Numbered from the stretch's first letter, positions 16,845 through 26,214 are shown. The stretch: DNA of 64,000 bases from Lacipirellula parvula (GCF_009177095.1 NZ_AP021861.1:4632501-4696500); one strand, 5' to 3'. Translations and numbers: made by a program. The notes: a model not told the origin generated them from the letters alone.

Positions 16845-17066
16845 GTGAAGAAAGTACCCGACATTCTGAGCGTCTTTGGCGACCGCGTTCGCGAGTTGCG
16901 ACAGGCAAAGGGCCTTTCCCAAGAAGGCTTTGCCACTGCCTGCGGTTTAGATCGCACCTATATCAGCGGTATCGAGCGTGGCAAGCGAAACGTGTCTCTG
17001 CGGAACATGAAGCTGATCGCTCACAGCCTGGGCGTGAAGCTATCAACTCTCGTCGAAGGCCTTTGA
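16845..17066 (+). CDS. XRE-family HTH regulator, probable controller of the adjacent restriction-modification genes
   Basis: This 73-residue protein starts at GTG 16845. Residues about 10-65 form a Cro/C1-type helix-turn-helix: [20 protein letters not shown], then [20 protein letters not shown], then a helix ending in [12 protein letters not shown]. Its length and single-domain layout match the small controller (C) proteins of type II restriction-modification systems. It ends 2 bp before the endonuclease reading frame, in the same direction, as C proteins usually do. It probably represses or times expression of the endonuclease; its operator was not identified. Confidence 0.8.
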   Translation: MKKVPDILSVFGDRVRELRQAKGLSQEGFATACGLDRTYISGIERGKRNVSLRNMKLIAHSLGVKLSTLVEGL

Positions 17067-17068
17067 AC

Positions 17069-18066
17069 ATGAAGCCGGCAGAGCTCGTCGATGACATGAA
17101 GACGGAGTTTACGTCGAACCGGCGTCGCTTTGCTCCAGGCGTCCTCGTCGCCTTCATTCGCTTTTTCAAAGAGCTAGACGTTCTGGGAAAGAAATATGCG
17201 AACTTCGAAGCTTTTAAGAAAGATTTTCCCGTACAAACAACGAGTCAGCGAGGTGGACGAGCTAACACGCTAATTGTTTTGCGAGGCACAGCAGGCGAAC
17301 GCGCTTCGACGCTCAGCATTCGACCGTTCTACAACGACGTCGAAACGCTTTTCCGCGTTACACACAAGCGGTTTGACTACCCCAACGCCGCGCCGCACGC
17401 CACGCAATCTTGGCAAGATTACGTGCGATGGCTGGACGCTTTACTGCAGCTAAAACCGAAAGACGTTGAACGCGTCGAACAACAAGCCATTGACTTCGTG
17501 CTGGACTCGTTGCCGAGCCACGAAATCGACGCGGCGACTCTGACGCCGATACGGCGGCGATTTTCTCGACTCCTGCAAGAGTTCGATATGACTTCCCAAC
17601 GCGGCGAACCGCGCGGCGCAGCTTTCCAAGGAATCGTTTACGCGCTGATGCGCCGCACTTGCACCTAGACATTGCTAAAGCCGGTGCAGGAAGCAAGCGG
17701 CTACAACGAGTCGGAGATGTTGACGGGTGGCAGGGCGAACGACTTATTCTTTCCGCCGAGGTAAAGCATTACCGCATGGATGACCAAGCGGACGTTGCGA
17801 ACTTCGCCAGCCAGATTGCGCATCGCAACGCGTTGGGACTTGTCGTCGCCGAATCTTTTGAAGAAGAAGCACGCCTGCATATCGAAGACCTTGGATTGCG
17901 GACGCTTGACCGCGAGACGCTGATTGAGCGAGTCGATATTTGGGACCCGCTCAAACAGGACGCTGCCGTCGACGCATTCTCTTATTACGTATGCCACATC
18001 GAGAAGTGTATGCCGCTGATCACGCGCGTTCGAGACTTCTTGAACTCGATTGATCTGCCGCAGTGA
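17069..18066 (+). pseudogene. type II restriction endonuclease (SacI-family-like), frameshifted
   Basis: The N-terminal part reads from ATG 17069 to a TAG at 17666-17668. The C-terminal part continues in another frame (from about 17650 to 18066) with sequence that belongs to the same protein. The join is at IVYALMR / PHLHLDIAKAG, a net -1 (or +2) shift. The C-terminal part has GDVDGWQGERLILSAEVKHY, a PD-(D/E)xK-like core with the E-x-K triad, and the overall layout resembles the SacI endonuclease family. It is flanked by a controller gene and, convergently 13 bp away, by an intact C5 methyltransferase. As written the endonuclease is inactive unless the shift is a sequencing error. Specificity is unknown; a SacI-like site is only suggested by the family resemblance. 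Confidence 0.65.
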
Positions 18067-18079
18067 GAAGCGCCAGACG

Positions 18080-19240
18080 CTACGCCAGTTCCAACGTCAG
18101 CTGACGCTGAACGGCGACTTTTATCTCGACCGCTGGTCGCGATCGTGCTGCTCTCAGCGCGCGTTGGCTGTTGGCATGATACGCTTCTAATAGTTGGCGG
18201 CCGATAACTTCTCCCAGCAAAGGCGGGACGGCATTTCCCACTTGCAAATATTGCGAAGTCCGCGAACCGAGGACTTCAAACGAATCATCAAAGGTTTGCA
18301 AACGCAAGCCTTCGCGTACGGTGAGGCCTCGCGGTTGAGTCGGGTGCGTGGCACGCGCGGAAGACGGCTTTCGCATGTTCGAGGTGACTGCCACTGCCGG
18401 CTTATTGCTCGCCAGTCGCGCGTAGCTGTTGTGAAAACCGCTTTTTGGTTGCAGATGGTCGGGTATGCTCTTCCGATTCCCACCGTCTGGGATGTGATTT
18501 AGCACTTCAACGAGGTGTGATGGATGATTGGCAGCCTGATGGTTTCGCAGGATGCGCACCTTCCCGCGTCGAGCCTTCTGATAACGCGTCGAAGGAGATT
18601 TGTCGTATTGCACTGCGCTTTCGCCGGACGCCAAAGCAGGCAGATCAAAGATGGCGTCGGCTACTGAGACATGCTCAGGGACAGTGCGCGCTGGAAAGCT
18701 CGGTTCTGCAAGCCCATCAAGGGTAGCGATGAAGATGACGCGCTTACGAAGCTGCGGAACGCCGTAGTCTGCTGATCTCAGAAGCTTCCAGTTCACGCGG
18801 TAACCGATCTTGGCGAAGTTCGCGACGATTCGTTCGCAAACGCCTCCACGATCCATCACCACCAAACCTTCGACGTTTTCGATGAGGACGTACGCCGGTC
18901 GAATCTCGGTAACCAGCTTGAGATAGTGCTCCCAAAGCTTGTTCCGCGGATCTTTCGAATCGCGTTTACCGACTGTGCTGAATCCTTGGCACGGAGGCCC
19001 ACCTGCCATGACGTCAATTTGTTCGCGGCCGATGCCAAAGAACTCTTCGATGTCGGATGCCCGGAGCTTCGAAACGTCCCCAAGCAAGCACTGCCGAGGC
19101 GCGTGGTTGTGCTCGAAGGTCTTTGCGGCATCCTCCCAACAATCGACGCCGCCAAGCGGATCGAACCCTGCGCGCTCCAACCCTAAGGAGAGCCCGCCAA
19201 TGCCGCAGAACAAATCAAGAAGTTTTGGGCGTTGCTCCAT
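18080..19240 (-). CDS. C5 cytosine-specific DNA methyltransferase
   Basis: This 386-residue enzyme starts at ATG 19240, with GGAG 9 nt upstream; a GTG five codons earlier is less likely. Conserved C5-methylase motifs are in order: I (LDLFCGIGGLSLGLERAGF, residues 8-26), IV (GGPPCQGFS, catalytic Cys84), VI (ENVEGL, Glu121), VIII (QLRKRVIFIA), IX (REGLRLQTFDDSF) and X (QVGNAVPPLLGE). The region between VIII and IX is the target-recognition domain. It transfers a methyl group from S-adenosylmethionine to cytosine C5 in a specific DNA site. The neighbouring frameshifted endonuclease and controller make it the methylase of a type II system, now probably solitary in function. Confidence 0.92.
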   Translation of the reverse strand: MEQRPKLLDLFCGIGGLSLGLERAGFDPLGGVDCWEDAAKTFEHNHAPRQCLLGDVSKLRASDIEEFFGIGREQIDVMAGGPPCQGFSTVGKRDSKDPRNKLWEHYLKLVTEIRPAYVLIENVEGLVVMDRGGVCERIVANFAKIGYRVNWKLLRSADYGVPQLRKRVIFIATLDGLAEPSFPARTVPEHVSVADAIFDLPALASGESAVQYDKSPSTRYQKARRGKVRILRNHQAANHPSHLVEVLNHIPDGGNRKSIPDHLQPKSGFHNSYARLASNKPAVAVTSNMRKPSSARATHPTQPRGLTVREGLRLQTFDDSFEVLGSRTSQYLQVGNAVPPLLGEVIGRQLLEAYHANSQRALRAARSRPAVEIKVAVQRQLTLELA

Positions 19241-19403
19241 CGATCCCAGCTCCACTTCCTACCAAGGCAACTCTTAGCTGTAGACTATAAGTAACGCCGC
19301 CTTGCCGCACCAGCTAGCAGTGAACCTGTGTATACATCCGCTCGCAAAAACAATCAAGGGATTTGCGGTTCCTGAGCCGCACAGCGATCTAAGGCGATCG
19401 ATC

Positions 19404-20426
19404 CTACGAGCGTCCCACCCGCACAATCTTCTTCCCAAAGTTCTCCCCGCGCAGCACGCCGATGAGTTCGCGTGGGGCGTTTTCCAAGCCCTCGGTGACG
19501 TCTTCCTTGTACTTCACCTTCCCTTCGCGCAGCCAGCCGCCGACTTCTTCTAAAAACTGCGGGTACTGCGACGCGAAGTCGCTGACGATGTAGCCGCGGA
19601 ACGTGAGGCGCTTCACGAGGACTTGGTGCATCAACTGCGGCAGGCGGTCGGGGCCGGCGGGGGCTTCGGTGGCGTTGTAGTGGGCGATCAGGCCGCAGAC
19701 GGGGATGCGGGCGAAGTTGTTGAGTAGCGGGAAGACAGCGGTGAAGACTTCGCCGCCGACGTTTTCAAAATAGATGTCGATGCCGTCGGGGCAGGCCGTG
19801 CGAAGGCGGTCGGCGAGGTTCGGTGCGCGGTGGTCGAGGCAGTCGTCGAAGCCGAGCTCCTCCTTCACGTAGCGGCACTTCTCGGCGCCGCCGGCGATGC
19901 CGATGACGCGGCAGCCTTTCAGTTTGGCGATTTGGCCGACGACCGAACCGACGGCGCCCGACGCGGCGGCGACGACGAGCGTTTCACCCGGCTTCGGTTG
20001 GCCGATGTTGAGCAGGCCGGTGTACGCGGTGAGGCCGGGCATGCCGAGGACGCCGAGGGCGTAGGAGACGGGTCCGAGGGCGGGGTCGATTTCTTGGAGG
20101 CCGTCGCCGTCGCTGAGGGCGTACTCTTGCCAGCCGATGGGGGCGAGGACGATTTCGCCGACGCGGTGGTCGGGGTGATTTGATTCGACGACTACAGCAA
20201 TCGCCTGGCCGCCCATGACGCCGCCGACTTCGACGGGCGAGGCGTATGATTTCTCCTCGCTCATCCGGCCGCGCATGTAGGGGTCGAGCGAGAGGTAGAG
20301 GCTGCGGAGGAGGAGTTGGCCCGGGGCAGGGGAGGGGAGTTGCGTTTCGACGAGCTGGAAGTTGTCGAGGGTTGGCTCGCCGTGGGGGCGGGAGGCGAGA
20401 AGGATTTGGCGGTTGGTGGTGGGCAT
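19404..20426 (-). CDS. NADP-dependent oxidoreductase of the medium-chain reductase superfamily (CurA/leukotriene B4 dehydrogenase-like)
   Basis: This 340-residue enzyme starts at ATG 20426, with GGAG 5 nt upstream. It matches the zinc-free MDR group: an N-terminal GroES-like domain with LSLDPYMRGRM, then VGEIVLAPIGWQEY, then the Rossmann fold with AASGAVGSVVGQIAKLKGCRVIG (about residues 150-172), and FENVGG and PVCGLIAHYN. Relatives reduce alpha,beta-unsaturated carbonyls with NADPH; the substrate here is not determined. It is a single gene, and the region upstream of it holds a heptad repeat (20437-20497) that may contain its promoter. Confidence 0.92.
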   Translation of the reverse strand: MPTTNRQILLASRPHGEPTLDNFQLVETQLPSPAPGQLLLRSLYLSLDPYMRGRMSEEKSYASPVEVGGVMGGQAIAVVVESNHPDHRVGEIVLAPIGWQEYALSDGDGLQEIDPALGPVSYALGVLGMPGLTAYTGLLNIGQPKPGETLVVAAASGAVGSVVGQIAKLKGCRVIGIAGGAEKCRYVKEELGFDDCLDHRAPNLADRLRTACPDGIDIYFENVGGEVFTAVFPLLNNFARIPVCGLIAHYNATEAPAGPDRLPQLMHQVLVKRLTFRGYIVSDFASQYPQFLEEVGGWLREGKVKYKEDVTEGLENAPRELIGVLRGENFGKKIVRVGRS

Positions 20427-20436
20427 TGGAACTCCG

Positions 20437-20497
20437 GTCCGTGGTCAGTTGTCCGTGGTCAGTTGCGAGCGGCGAGTTGCGGGTTGCGAGTGAGGGA
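20437..20497. repeat. heptanucleotide-phased repeat
   Basis: Units of seven bases run gtccgtg, gtcagtt, gtccgtg, gtcagtt, gcgagcg, gcgagtt, gcgggtt, gcgagtg. The unit at 20449-20462 is the exact reverse complement of 7221-7234, inside the 205-aa gene of the type VII-like locus. Confidence 0.7.
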
Positions 20498-20557
20498 GGG
20501 TAGGGGCGTTAGAGCTTCCACATACTGCGAGCTTAGCCCTCTGCGTTATCTTCTGGC

Positions 20558-20649
20558 TCCCTCCCCCTTGAGGGGAGGGCTGGGGAGGGGGTTGAACGCT
20601 AGTGCACGCTGCTGCCCCCCTCCCTAACCCTCCCCTCAAGGGGGAGGGA
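20558..20649. repeat. GC-rich long inverted repeat
   Basis: Arms 20558-20591 and 20615-20649 (tccctcccccttgaggggag...) are about 33/35 complementary. It looks like a dispersed palindromic element with no coding capacity; the rest of 20427-20926 shows no supported gene. Confidence 0.7.
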
Positions 20650-20926
20650 ACCTCAAGGTCTAATTTTTGGGAAGGGTGTGCATTGATGCCGAGCGTGCGG
20701 CCAATAAAAAACGCCGCTCGGGGCGTTCCCGAGACGGCGTTCGCGTCATCCACTTGTCGTGAGGGACCACCCAGTCCCGTCAGCGTCGTCGATTGTCACC
20801 CGGTTCGCTAAGTGGATTGGTTCGCTGCTCGTCCGGCTCGATGCTTCGCGTTGCTCAGCATCACTTGAGGCTGCTCAGCATGAGTGATAGGTCCCGCCGC
20901 CCTTCCTCAGCTGAGCATTGCCGGCG

Positions 20927-21220
20927 TCACCCGCTGACGCGGCGACGCGACTTGCGACCGCTGCTCGTGGCACCCCATTCTTTCGTGAGGGTTTCGAACA
21001 CCTCGGGCGTCTCGTAGCGAACGACTCCCTTGCCTTCAGGCATCGGGCCGATCAGGCCGCGGAAGACCGGCATGCCGCGTAGCGTGAGGTCGGTGCTGCA
21101 GTCGTCGATGCCGATCTGAGTGTGCATCCGCAGGACAGCGTCCTGGTGCTCGTAGTCACGAGCGCGGAGTTCGCCGTTCTTACCGCGCGTGACGATTCGG
21201 TAAGTTTTTTCCTTCGCCAT
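20927..21220 (-). CDS. hypothetical protein (97 aa)
   Basis: This 97-residue basic protein starts at ATG 21220. It is well formed, with a beta-rich N-terminus (TYRIVTRGKNGELRARDYEHQDAVLRMHTQIG), a LRGMPVFRGLIGPM segment and a Lys/Arg-rich tail (SSGRKSRRRVSG). There is no signal peptide or membrane segment. The pattern looks like a conserved small planctomycete protein, but I cannot name the family. It lies just before the tRNA-Ser on the opposite strand and has no operon partner. Confidence 0.6.
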   Translation of the reverse strand: MAKEKTYRIVTRGKNGELRARDYEHQDAVLRMHTQIGIDDCSTDLTLRGMPVFRGLIGPMPEGKGVVRYETPEVFETLTKEWGATSSGRKSRRRVSG

Positions 21221-21602
21221 GGAGCTGCCGGGGGAGGTGAGAGGGGGTGCTTCAGGATATTGCAGCTATCGGCGTGCCGTGGCGGGGCGGGCGAAGGTTT
21301 TGCTGCTGCAGCGCGTACCAGGCATACTGCGCGAAACCGCTAGAACTGGGCGTAGCCGGCGCTGCCGGCGCAATGCGACGCAGGGCGCGGAAGGGGGAGC
21401 GCCTCGGGGGAGTTTGCGGGGGCGAGACGAGCAACTTCGCCGTGGGAAACGCCTCGCCCCAGTCCGTCGTGAGAGGCTGGCGAGTCGCAGAATTGACGGG
21501 AAAATCGGGTTGCAATGACACGGCAACGCGGGCGGACGGGGCAGGGGGGCGAGTCGTCATTGCCCGTTTGCGGCGGCGCGGCTAAATTATCTGGTCTACG
21601 CT

Positions 21603-21685
21603 GGAGGGTAAGCGAATTGGCCAGCAGCCTGACTCGAAATCAGGTGCCCCGAAAGGGGTTGGGGGTTCGAATCCCCTGCCCTCCG
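21603..21685 (+). tRNA. tRNA-Ser (anticodon CGA)
   Basis: The acceptor stem ggagggt pairs with gccctcc. The anticodon arm is cctga-ctCGAaa-tcagg, there is a long class II variable arm (gtgccccgaaaggggt), and the T-arm has loop ttcgaat. The CGA anticodon and long variable arm identify serine. Its 3' half is the integration target of the downstream mobile element and is repeated at 37318-37374 and partly at 48459-48477. Confidence 0.88.
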
Positions 21686-21687
21686 CT
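21631..21687. repeat. attachment site (left), tRNA-Ser 3' half
   Basis: The 57 bp from the anticodon loop to the tRNA end match 37318-37374 at 55 positions. The two mismatches are paired T-stem positions (G-C here, T-A there), so both copies keep a foldable T-arm. An integrase gene faces it 107 bp away. Confidence 0.8.
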
Positions 21688-21770
21688 TCTAAACCCTTAA
21701 TTCTCCAAGGGTTAGTTGTGTCTCCGCTTGTGACACGCGATGCCGCCAAATGACTCCAAATGCCGGGTCG

Positions 21771-21791
21771 CGTTTGCGCATTTGGTGCGCA
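21771..21791. repeat. candidate integrase arm-type site, left
   Basis: A 21-bp motif beginning cgtttgcgcattt matches 37260-37280 at 19 of 21 positions in the same orientation. The two copies lie just inside the two att copies. Confidence 0.5.
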
Positions 21792-21793
21792 GG

Positions 21794-22924
21794 CTACACC
21801 GCCTTCGGTAAAGCAGAGGCGACTTCCGCGAGATTCAGGTGCGTGTAGACCTGCATCGTGAGTTCGACAGTCGAATGACGGGCGAGAATCTGAGCCGTGC
21901 GAGGGTGAACGCCAGCCCGCGCAAGGCCGGTAATGAACGTGGCTCGCAGGGCATGAAAATCCAAGGCCCGGCCATCGGCTCGATAAGGAACTCCAGCGGC
22001 CAGCAAGTCAGCCCGCAGCATTTCAGCTGCCTTGCGATACCATTTCCCCGGCCAGATAGGTTCATTCTTAGACTTACCCCGCAGCCACTTGCCCAGTTCG
22101 GTGGCAAGTGCAGGGCAGATGGGCTGCTCAGCGAGTTCACCGTTTTTCGTCTCGTCGCAGACGATATACGGAATGGCGCCGCGAAGCTTGAATGAGGACG
22201 GAGTGAGCGAACTAAGCTCTCGCGCGCGGAAGCCGGTAGCTGCTGCGACTCTATACAACCAATACCGATCTTCACCCGAAAGACGCTCAAGCGTCGTACC
22301 CTTCCGTGCGGCAGTCAGGATGCGGCCTAGCTCGGCATCAGTTGCGGCGCGACGGATCGGCTTGTCCGCTTGCTCGACCTTGTGCAGATTCTTGCCAAGT
22401 TTGCAGTAAGGCAGGCGGTCGCTGTCGACAAGCCATTTGCAAAAGTGGCGAATTGAAGTGACGTAGGCATTTCGCGTTCGCGCCGAGATAGTCGTGAGCT
22501 TTTCCGGCTCTTTATGCTTAACCTTGCCCTTGCGTTTAGCGGCACACTTCTTGTTTGCAAGGTGGTGGTTAATCTTGGTAGCAGCTTCCGGCCGCATCAT
22601 GTCACGCAAAGCCTTGATGCCGCAGGCGGCGAACGTCGACTTGATCTGGCCAACGGTCAGCTCAATGTGCGACGCGACGCAGCCACTCGCCCGCAAGTCG
22701 GATTCAAAATCTGTGAACGGAAGTTCCGCAGACAAGTCAACTTCGTCAACGCCGTTTTGGCGGAGCGTGGCGTCCGATTCGAGCTTACGAGCAAGCTTCC
22801 GCGTCGATTCAAGATCAGGGCAGCCGACTACAGTTCGCCATCGACCGCGACTGTCCTTATAGCGAATGCTGTACTTGTCAGCTTGCTTCCCGTCCTTGCC
22901 CGTCCGTCGAAAGATGCTTGCCAT
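21794..22924 (-). CDS. tyrosine recombinase (integrase) of element 1
   Basis: This 376-residue protein starts at ATG 22924 (MASIFRRTGKDGK); the frame extends upstream, but that part overlaps the excisionase gene without a better start. The N-terminal part is an arm-binding/core-binding region ending near KLTTISARTRNAYVTSIRH. The catalytic domain follows with the first Arg in ATGFRARELSSL, HALR in LDFHALRATFITG, His in LARHSTVELTMQ, and the nucleophile Tyr in VYTHLNLAEV. The C-terminus points toward the tRNA-Ser att site, the usual arrangement for tRNA-targeting integrases. It overlaps the excisionase-like gene by 47 bp, so the two are probably expressed together. Confidence 0.92.
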   Translation of the reverse strand: MASIFRRTGKDGKQADKYSIRYKDSRGRWRTVVGCPDLESTRKLARKLESDATLRQNGVDEVDLSAELPFTDFESDLRASGCVASHIELTVGQIKSTFAACGIKALRDMMRPEAATKINHHLANKKCAAKRKGKVKHKEPEKLTTISARTRNAYVTSIRHFCKWLVDSDRLPYCKLGKNLHKVEQADKPIRRAATDAELGRILTAARKGTTLERLSGEDRYWLYRVAAATGFRARELSSLTPSSFKLRGAIPYIVCDETKNGELAEQPICPALATELGKWLRGKSKNEPIWPGKWYRKAAEMLRADLLAAGVPYRADGRALDFHALRATFITGLARAGVHPRTAQILARHSTVELTMQVYTHLNLAEVASALPKAV

Positions 22925-23090
22925 CGTAGTTGCCTTGGTAGTTTTCGATGTCGAGAAGACGCCAGCGCACGGAGCGGCCAATCTTGATGGGCGGCGGGAG
23001 TTCGCCGCTGTACCACGCTCGCCGAATCGTTCGCGTGGAGAGCGATAGAAGCTCGGCGACTTGCTTGATCGAAATGAGTACGGGCGTCAT
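22878..23090 (-). CDS. excisionase-type helix-turn-helix protein
   Basis: This 70-residue protein starts at ATG 23090. It has the MerR/excisionase-type winged HTH: ISIKQVAELLSLSTRTIRRA, then WYSGELPPPIKIGRSVRWR, then LLDIENYQ. Such proteins bend att DNA and direct the integrase toward excision, or act as regulators. It precedes and overlaps the integrase gene on the same strand, consistent with an integrase/excisionase unit. A divergent gene (tape measure) begins 163 bp away, so the region between them likely holds both promoters. Confidence 0.85.
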   Translation of the reverse strand: MTPVLISIKQVAELLSLSTRTIRRAWYSGELPPPIKIGRSVRWRLLDIENYQGNYDGKHLSTDGQGREAS

Positions 23091-23253
23091 TGCTAGTATG
23101 CGGTGGCCAAAATGGGCGCCAAGTTTTGGGAAGAGGGATTCTCAAAATGAGGCGCCGGCGCGTCTTCTACTCGGCTAACCCGACACCTCCTGTCAGCGCC
23201 CGACAGAATCTTTTCGCGGCGTTTCGCCGCACAATCCCACCTAGGAATTCCAC

Positions 23254-26043
23254 ATGGAAGAAATCAAACAGGTTCTCGGCTTCGATGCCGGGCAGGCTAT
23301 TGCCGAGCTAACGAAGCTGGACAATGCACTCGTTCAGCTTCAGCAGCGTTTGCAGCGCGCGTCGAGCAACTTCGGCCAGTTCAACGCTTCAGCCGGTAAG
23401 ACTGTCGCAGCGTTCATTCAGCTAACTAAGCATGGCTCATCGGCAGCCGGAGCTATCGCTGCTGTTGCTGCCGCGCAGGGAAACATGAACCCCGGCGCAA
23501 ATATGCAAGCTGCCGCTTCGGCTGCTGCACAGTTGGCGACCAGCATGAATCAAGCCGGCATCACCGGCCAGTCGGCTAGCGTGAAGATCGGCAATGCGAT
23601 GGTGCGTATTGGTAAGCAGTCGCAGCAAACAGCTAACGTCGTGCAGAACTCGTCAGTCCGCATGACGACCTCGCTGGCGCTCCTCTCGCGCGTCGTTTAC
23701 ACGCAAGCCATCGTCCGCGCTCTCAGTACGGTCCGCAACAGCTTCAGAGCAACTGCTAACGAGGCGGCAGACTTTCAAAAATCGATCTCACTCATCCAGA
23801 CAATCGACGACTCCAAGCAATCGACAGATTCGCTAGCGAAGTCAGTTCGCGACCTGAGCAACGAGTTTAACGTACCGTTGCTTGAGACGAGCGCTGCACT
23901 CTATCAGACGATCAGCAACCAGGTGGGCGACGCCGCTGAGTCGCAAGAGTTCCTGGTTAAGGCTTTAGAGTTCTCCAAAGCAACGAACAGTCAGGCGTCG
24001 GCTTCTGTCGACTTGCTTTCTGGTGCACTCAAGAGCTTCAACTTGAACGCCAGCGATACTGACAAAATCGCGTCGCTGATGTTCAAGACGATCGACTTAG
24101 GTCGCATCGAAGCCAGCGAGTTGTCGAACGCCTTCGGTCGGCTCGGCACTATCAGCAAAGAAACCGGTCTCCGCCTTGAAGAAGTGCTCGGCGGCCTGTC
24201 GGCGATCAGCGTGCGCGGTAGCGGAACGAGTGAGTCAATTACTCAGCTCCGTGCGATCGTATCCGCCTTGCTGAAACCAAGCGAGGCGATGGCAAAGACT
24301 CTCACCGACATGGGATACGAGAGCGGCGAAGCGGCATTGAAGAGCCTTGGCTTCGTCGGCGTGCTCGAAAAGCTGCGTGAATCAACCGGGGGCAGCACTT
24401 CCCAATTGGCGAAGCTCTTCCCAAACGTTCGCGGTTTAGCTGGTGCTGCGTCGTTGACCAGCGACAACCTAGCGTCCCTCTCTGCGAACATCCGCGAGAT
24501 GGACGCCGCCGGCCGGGACTTCGCACACAACAAGTTCCTTGAAGCGACCGCCAACGATGGCGAACGGGTCCGCAAGGAATTCAACGAGATTAAGAACACG
24601 TTTGTAACCGAAGTCGGAGGCGCTCTGCTGAAAGCTACTAAACAGTTCTTAGATACCACGGAGGCGACTGAGAATCTGACGAAAGCAATCAGTTTCAGCG
24701 TTCCCGTTGTAGATAACTTGGCTGCGTACATCGGCCTCTTGGTCACTCAGTTGGCAGCAGCCAAGCTGGGGGCCGTAGGATTGAGCAAAGCGTTAGGCGT
24801 TCTCGCCCTGGTCCCCGTCGCTCAAGGCGCGGGCGAGATCATCGGCGACAAGCTCAACCAGATAGCGACCGCGAGACGGAACGTGGGACTGAACGCGCTC
24901 GAAGATGCCAACGCAAAGGAACTTAAGGCATTCACCGACCTTCAGCAAAGCAAGATTGCAGCGGCAAACGCTGCGGATCAACAAATCGTAGCGAACACCC
25001 GCAAGGCCGCCGATCTTTTGAACAAAACGTTCTCGGCCGGTCAGATTGCCAATTTGCTCGATAGTGATGTAGGCGTGACCGCATTGGAAGGTCTCGTTGG
25101 TGGTAAGCAGATTGACACAATGGGAAAACTCACCGCCGCAACCGAGTCAGCTGTTTTGAAGGCAGCCGAATTGCGTCAAAAGCTCGCGGCAGCCGCAACC
25201 GCCGGGCAGCAGCTCGAACCCGTTCGCAATGAAGTGAACGAGGCGTTGAACTCGGTTCGAGGTACAGGTAACGGTGTCACGGGAGATTTCGCCGGCGGCC
25301 TGAAAACGCAACTGGAAGCTTTGAAGACTCAACTTCAGGATTTGGCGAAGTCGTCGAACATCACCGACGAGCAATTAAATGAAGTAATCGCCAAGCGGAA
25401 TGAATTCGGTAAGACGGCCCTTGCGGGGGAGAATCCTTTAATTGGCAAACTCGGATTTGGTCAGGACATCAAGCAGCTTGATGCTGCTCTCACCAAACTG
25501 AGGGAGTTGAAGACACTCCAATCACAGGCGGTTGTCGATCCGAAGTTGCAAAATAGCCTGTCCCTGCTTAATGCCGTGCTGGCTGCCAACCCGACCGGTC
25601 AATTCGGCGGTGCTACTCAAGCGATGAATGGTGCAGTGTCTCCGGCGCAGGCGATTGCGACTGCTTGGGAACGCGCAGCTGCTGCCGCGAAGGCGACGGC
25701 ACAAGCCGCTGCTGGCGGTGCTGCTGCACCGACGAACCAGGCATTCGGCGGCATGATGCACTTGGCGTCTGGCGGTGCTGCTCGCGGCATCGACACGATC
25801 CCCGCGATGCTTTCGCCGGGTGAGTTCGTGATGAACGCCAAGTCGTCGCGGAAGTTCTACAGCCAGTTGGTTGCGATGAATGCCGGTCAGACGCCTACAT
25901 ACCGTGAAAGTGGCGGCAGTGTGACCAACTACAACATCGGCGACGTAAACGTGAACGGCGTCAGCGACGGGGTAACGAACGCCCGCGAAATGATTCGCGC
26001 CATCAATCGGGAATCCCGCAGGGGCACTGAACGGCTACGATAA
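23254..26043 (+). CDS. phage tail tape-measure protein, isolated
   Basis: This 929-residue protein starts at ATG 23254, with AGGA about 7 nt upstream. The TP901-type core lies at about 150-440 (FQKSISLIQTIDDSKQSTD, SNEFNVPLLETSAALYQTISN, LGRIEASELSNAFGRLGTISKETGL, RGSGTSESITQLRAIVSALL). A hydrophobic stretch is near 480-520 (LAAYIGLLVTQLAAAKLGAV) and coiled coils at 560-760. A Gly-rich C-terminus has the usual FGGMMHLASGG / DTIPAMLSPGEFVMNAKSS motif. In phages this protein sets tail length. No other tail, capsid or packaging gene is seen in the element, so here it may be a remnant, a module that uses a helper phage, or have another role. A terminator follows. Confidence 0.88.
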   Translation: MEEIKQVLGFDAGQAIAELTKLDNALVQLQQRLQRASSNFGQFNASAGKTVAAFIQLTKHGSSAAGAIAAVAAAQGNMNPGANMQAAASAAAQLATSMNQAGITGQSASVKIGNAMVRIGKQSQQTANVVQNSSVRMTTSLALLSRVVYTQAIVRALSTVRNSFRATANEAADFQKSISLIQTIDDSKQSTDSLAKSVRDLSNEFNVPLLETSAALYQTISNQVGDAAESQEFLVKALEFSKATNSQASASVDLLSGALKSFNLNASDTDKIASLMFKTIDLGRIEASELSNAFGRLGTISKETGLRLEEVLGGLSAISVRGSGTSESITQLRAIVSALLKPSEAMAKTLTDMGYESGEAALKSLGFVGVLEKLRESTGGSTSQLAKLFPNVRGLAGAASLTSDNLASLSANIREMDAAGRDFAHNKFLEATANDGERVRKEFNEIKNTFVTEVGGALLKATKQFLDTTEATENLTKAISFSVPVVDNLAAYIGLLVTQLAAAKLGAVGLSKALGVLALVPVAQGAGEIIGDKLNQIATARRNVGLNALEDANAKELKAFTDLQQSKIAAANAADQQIVANTRKAADLLNKTFSAGQIANLLDSDVGVTALEGLVGGKQIDTMGKLTAATESAVLKAAELRQKLAAAATAGQQLEPVRNEVNEALNSVRGTGNGVTGDFAGGLKTQLEALKTQLQDLAKSSNITDEQLNEVIAKRNEFGKTALAGENPLIGKLGFGQDIKQLDAALTKLRELKTLQSQAVVDPKLQNSLSLLNAVLAANPTGQFGGATQAMNGAVSPAQAIATAWERAAAAAKATAQAAAGGAAAPTNQAFGGMMHLASGGAARGIDTIPAMLSPGEFVMNAKSSRKFYSQLVAMNAGQTPTYRESGGSVTNYNIGDVNVNGVSDGVTNAREMIRAINRESRRGTERLR

Positions 26044-26050
26044 CAACGAA

Positions 26051-26080
26051 GGCCCGGCAGCAAGTGCTGCCGGGCCAATT
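26051..26080 (+). terminator. terminator after the tape-measure gene
   Basis: Perfect 11-bp stem ggcccggcagc / gctgccgggcc (26051-26061, 26066-26076) with loop aagt is followed by aatttg. It lies 8 bp after the stop. Confidence 0.75.
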
Positions 26081-26214
26081 TGCTGCGCTGTGCGAAAAAT
26101 GTACACATCGGATAAGATCAGTGCTGGCAGTGCAGCAATACCGATTCGTTTCAAAATGGGTCGTGTATATTGCGTTTCCGAAACGCTCCCCTACAATCCA
26201 GACCGGAGGCTCGA

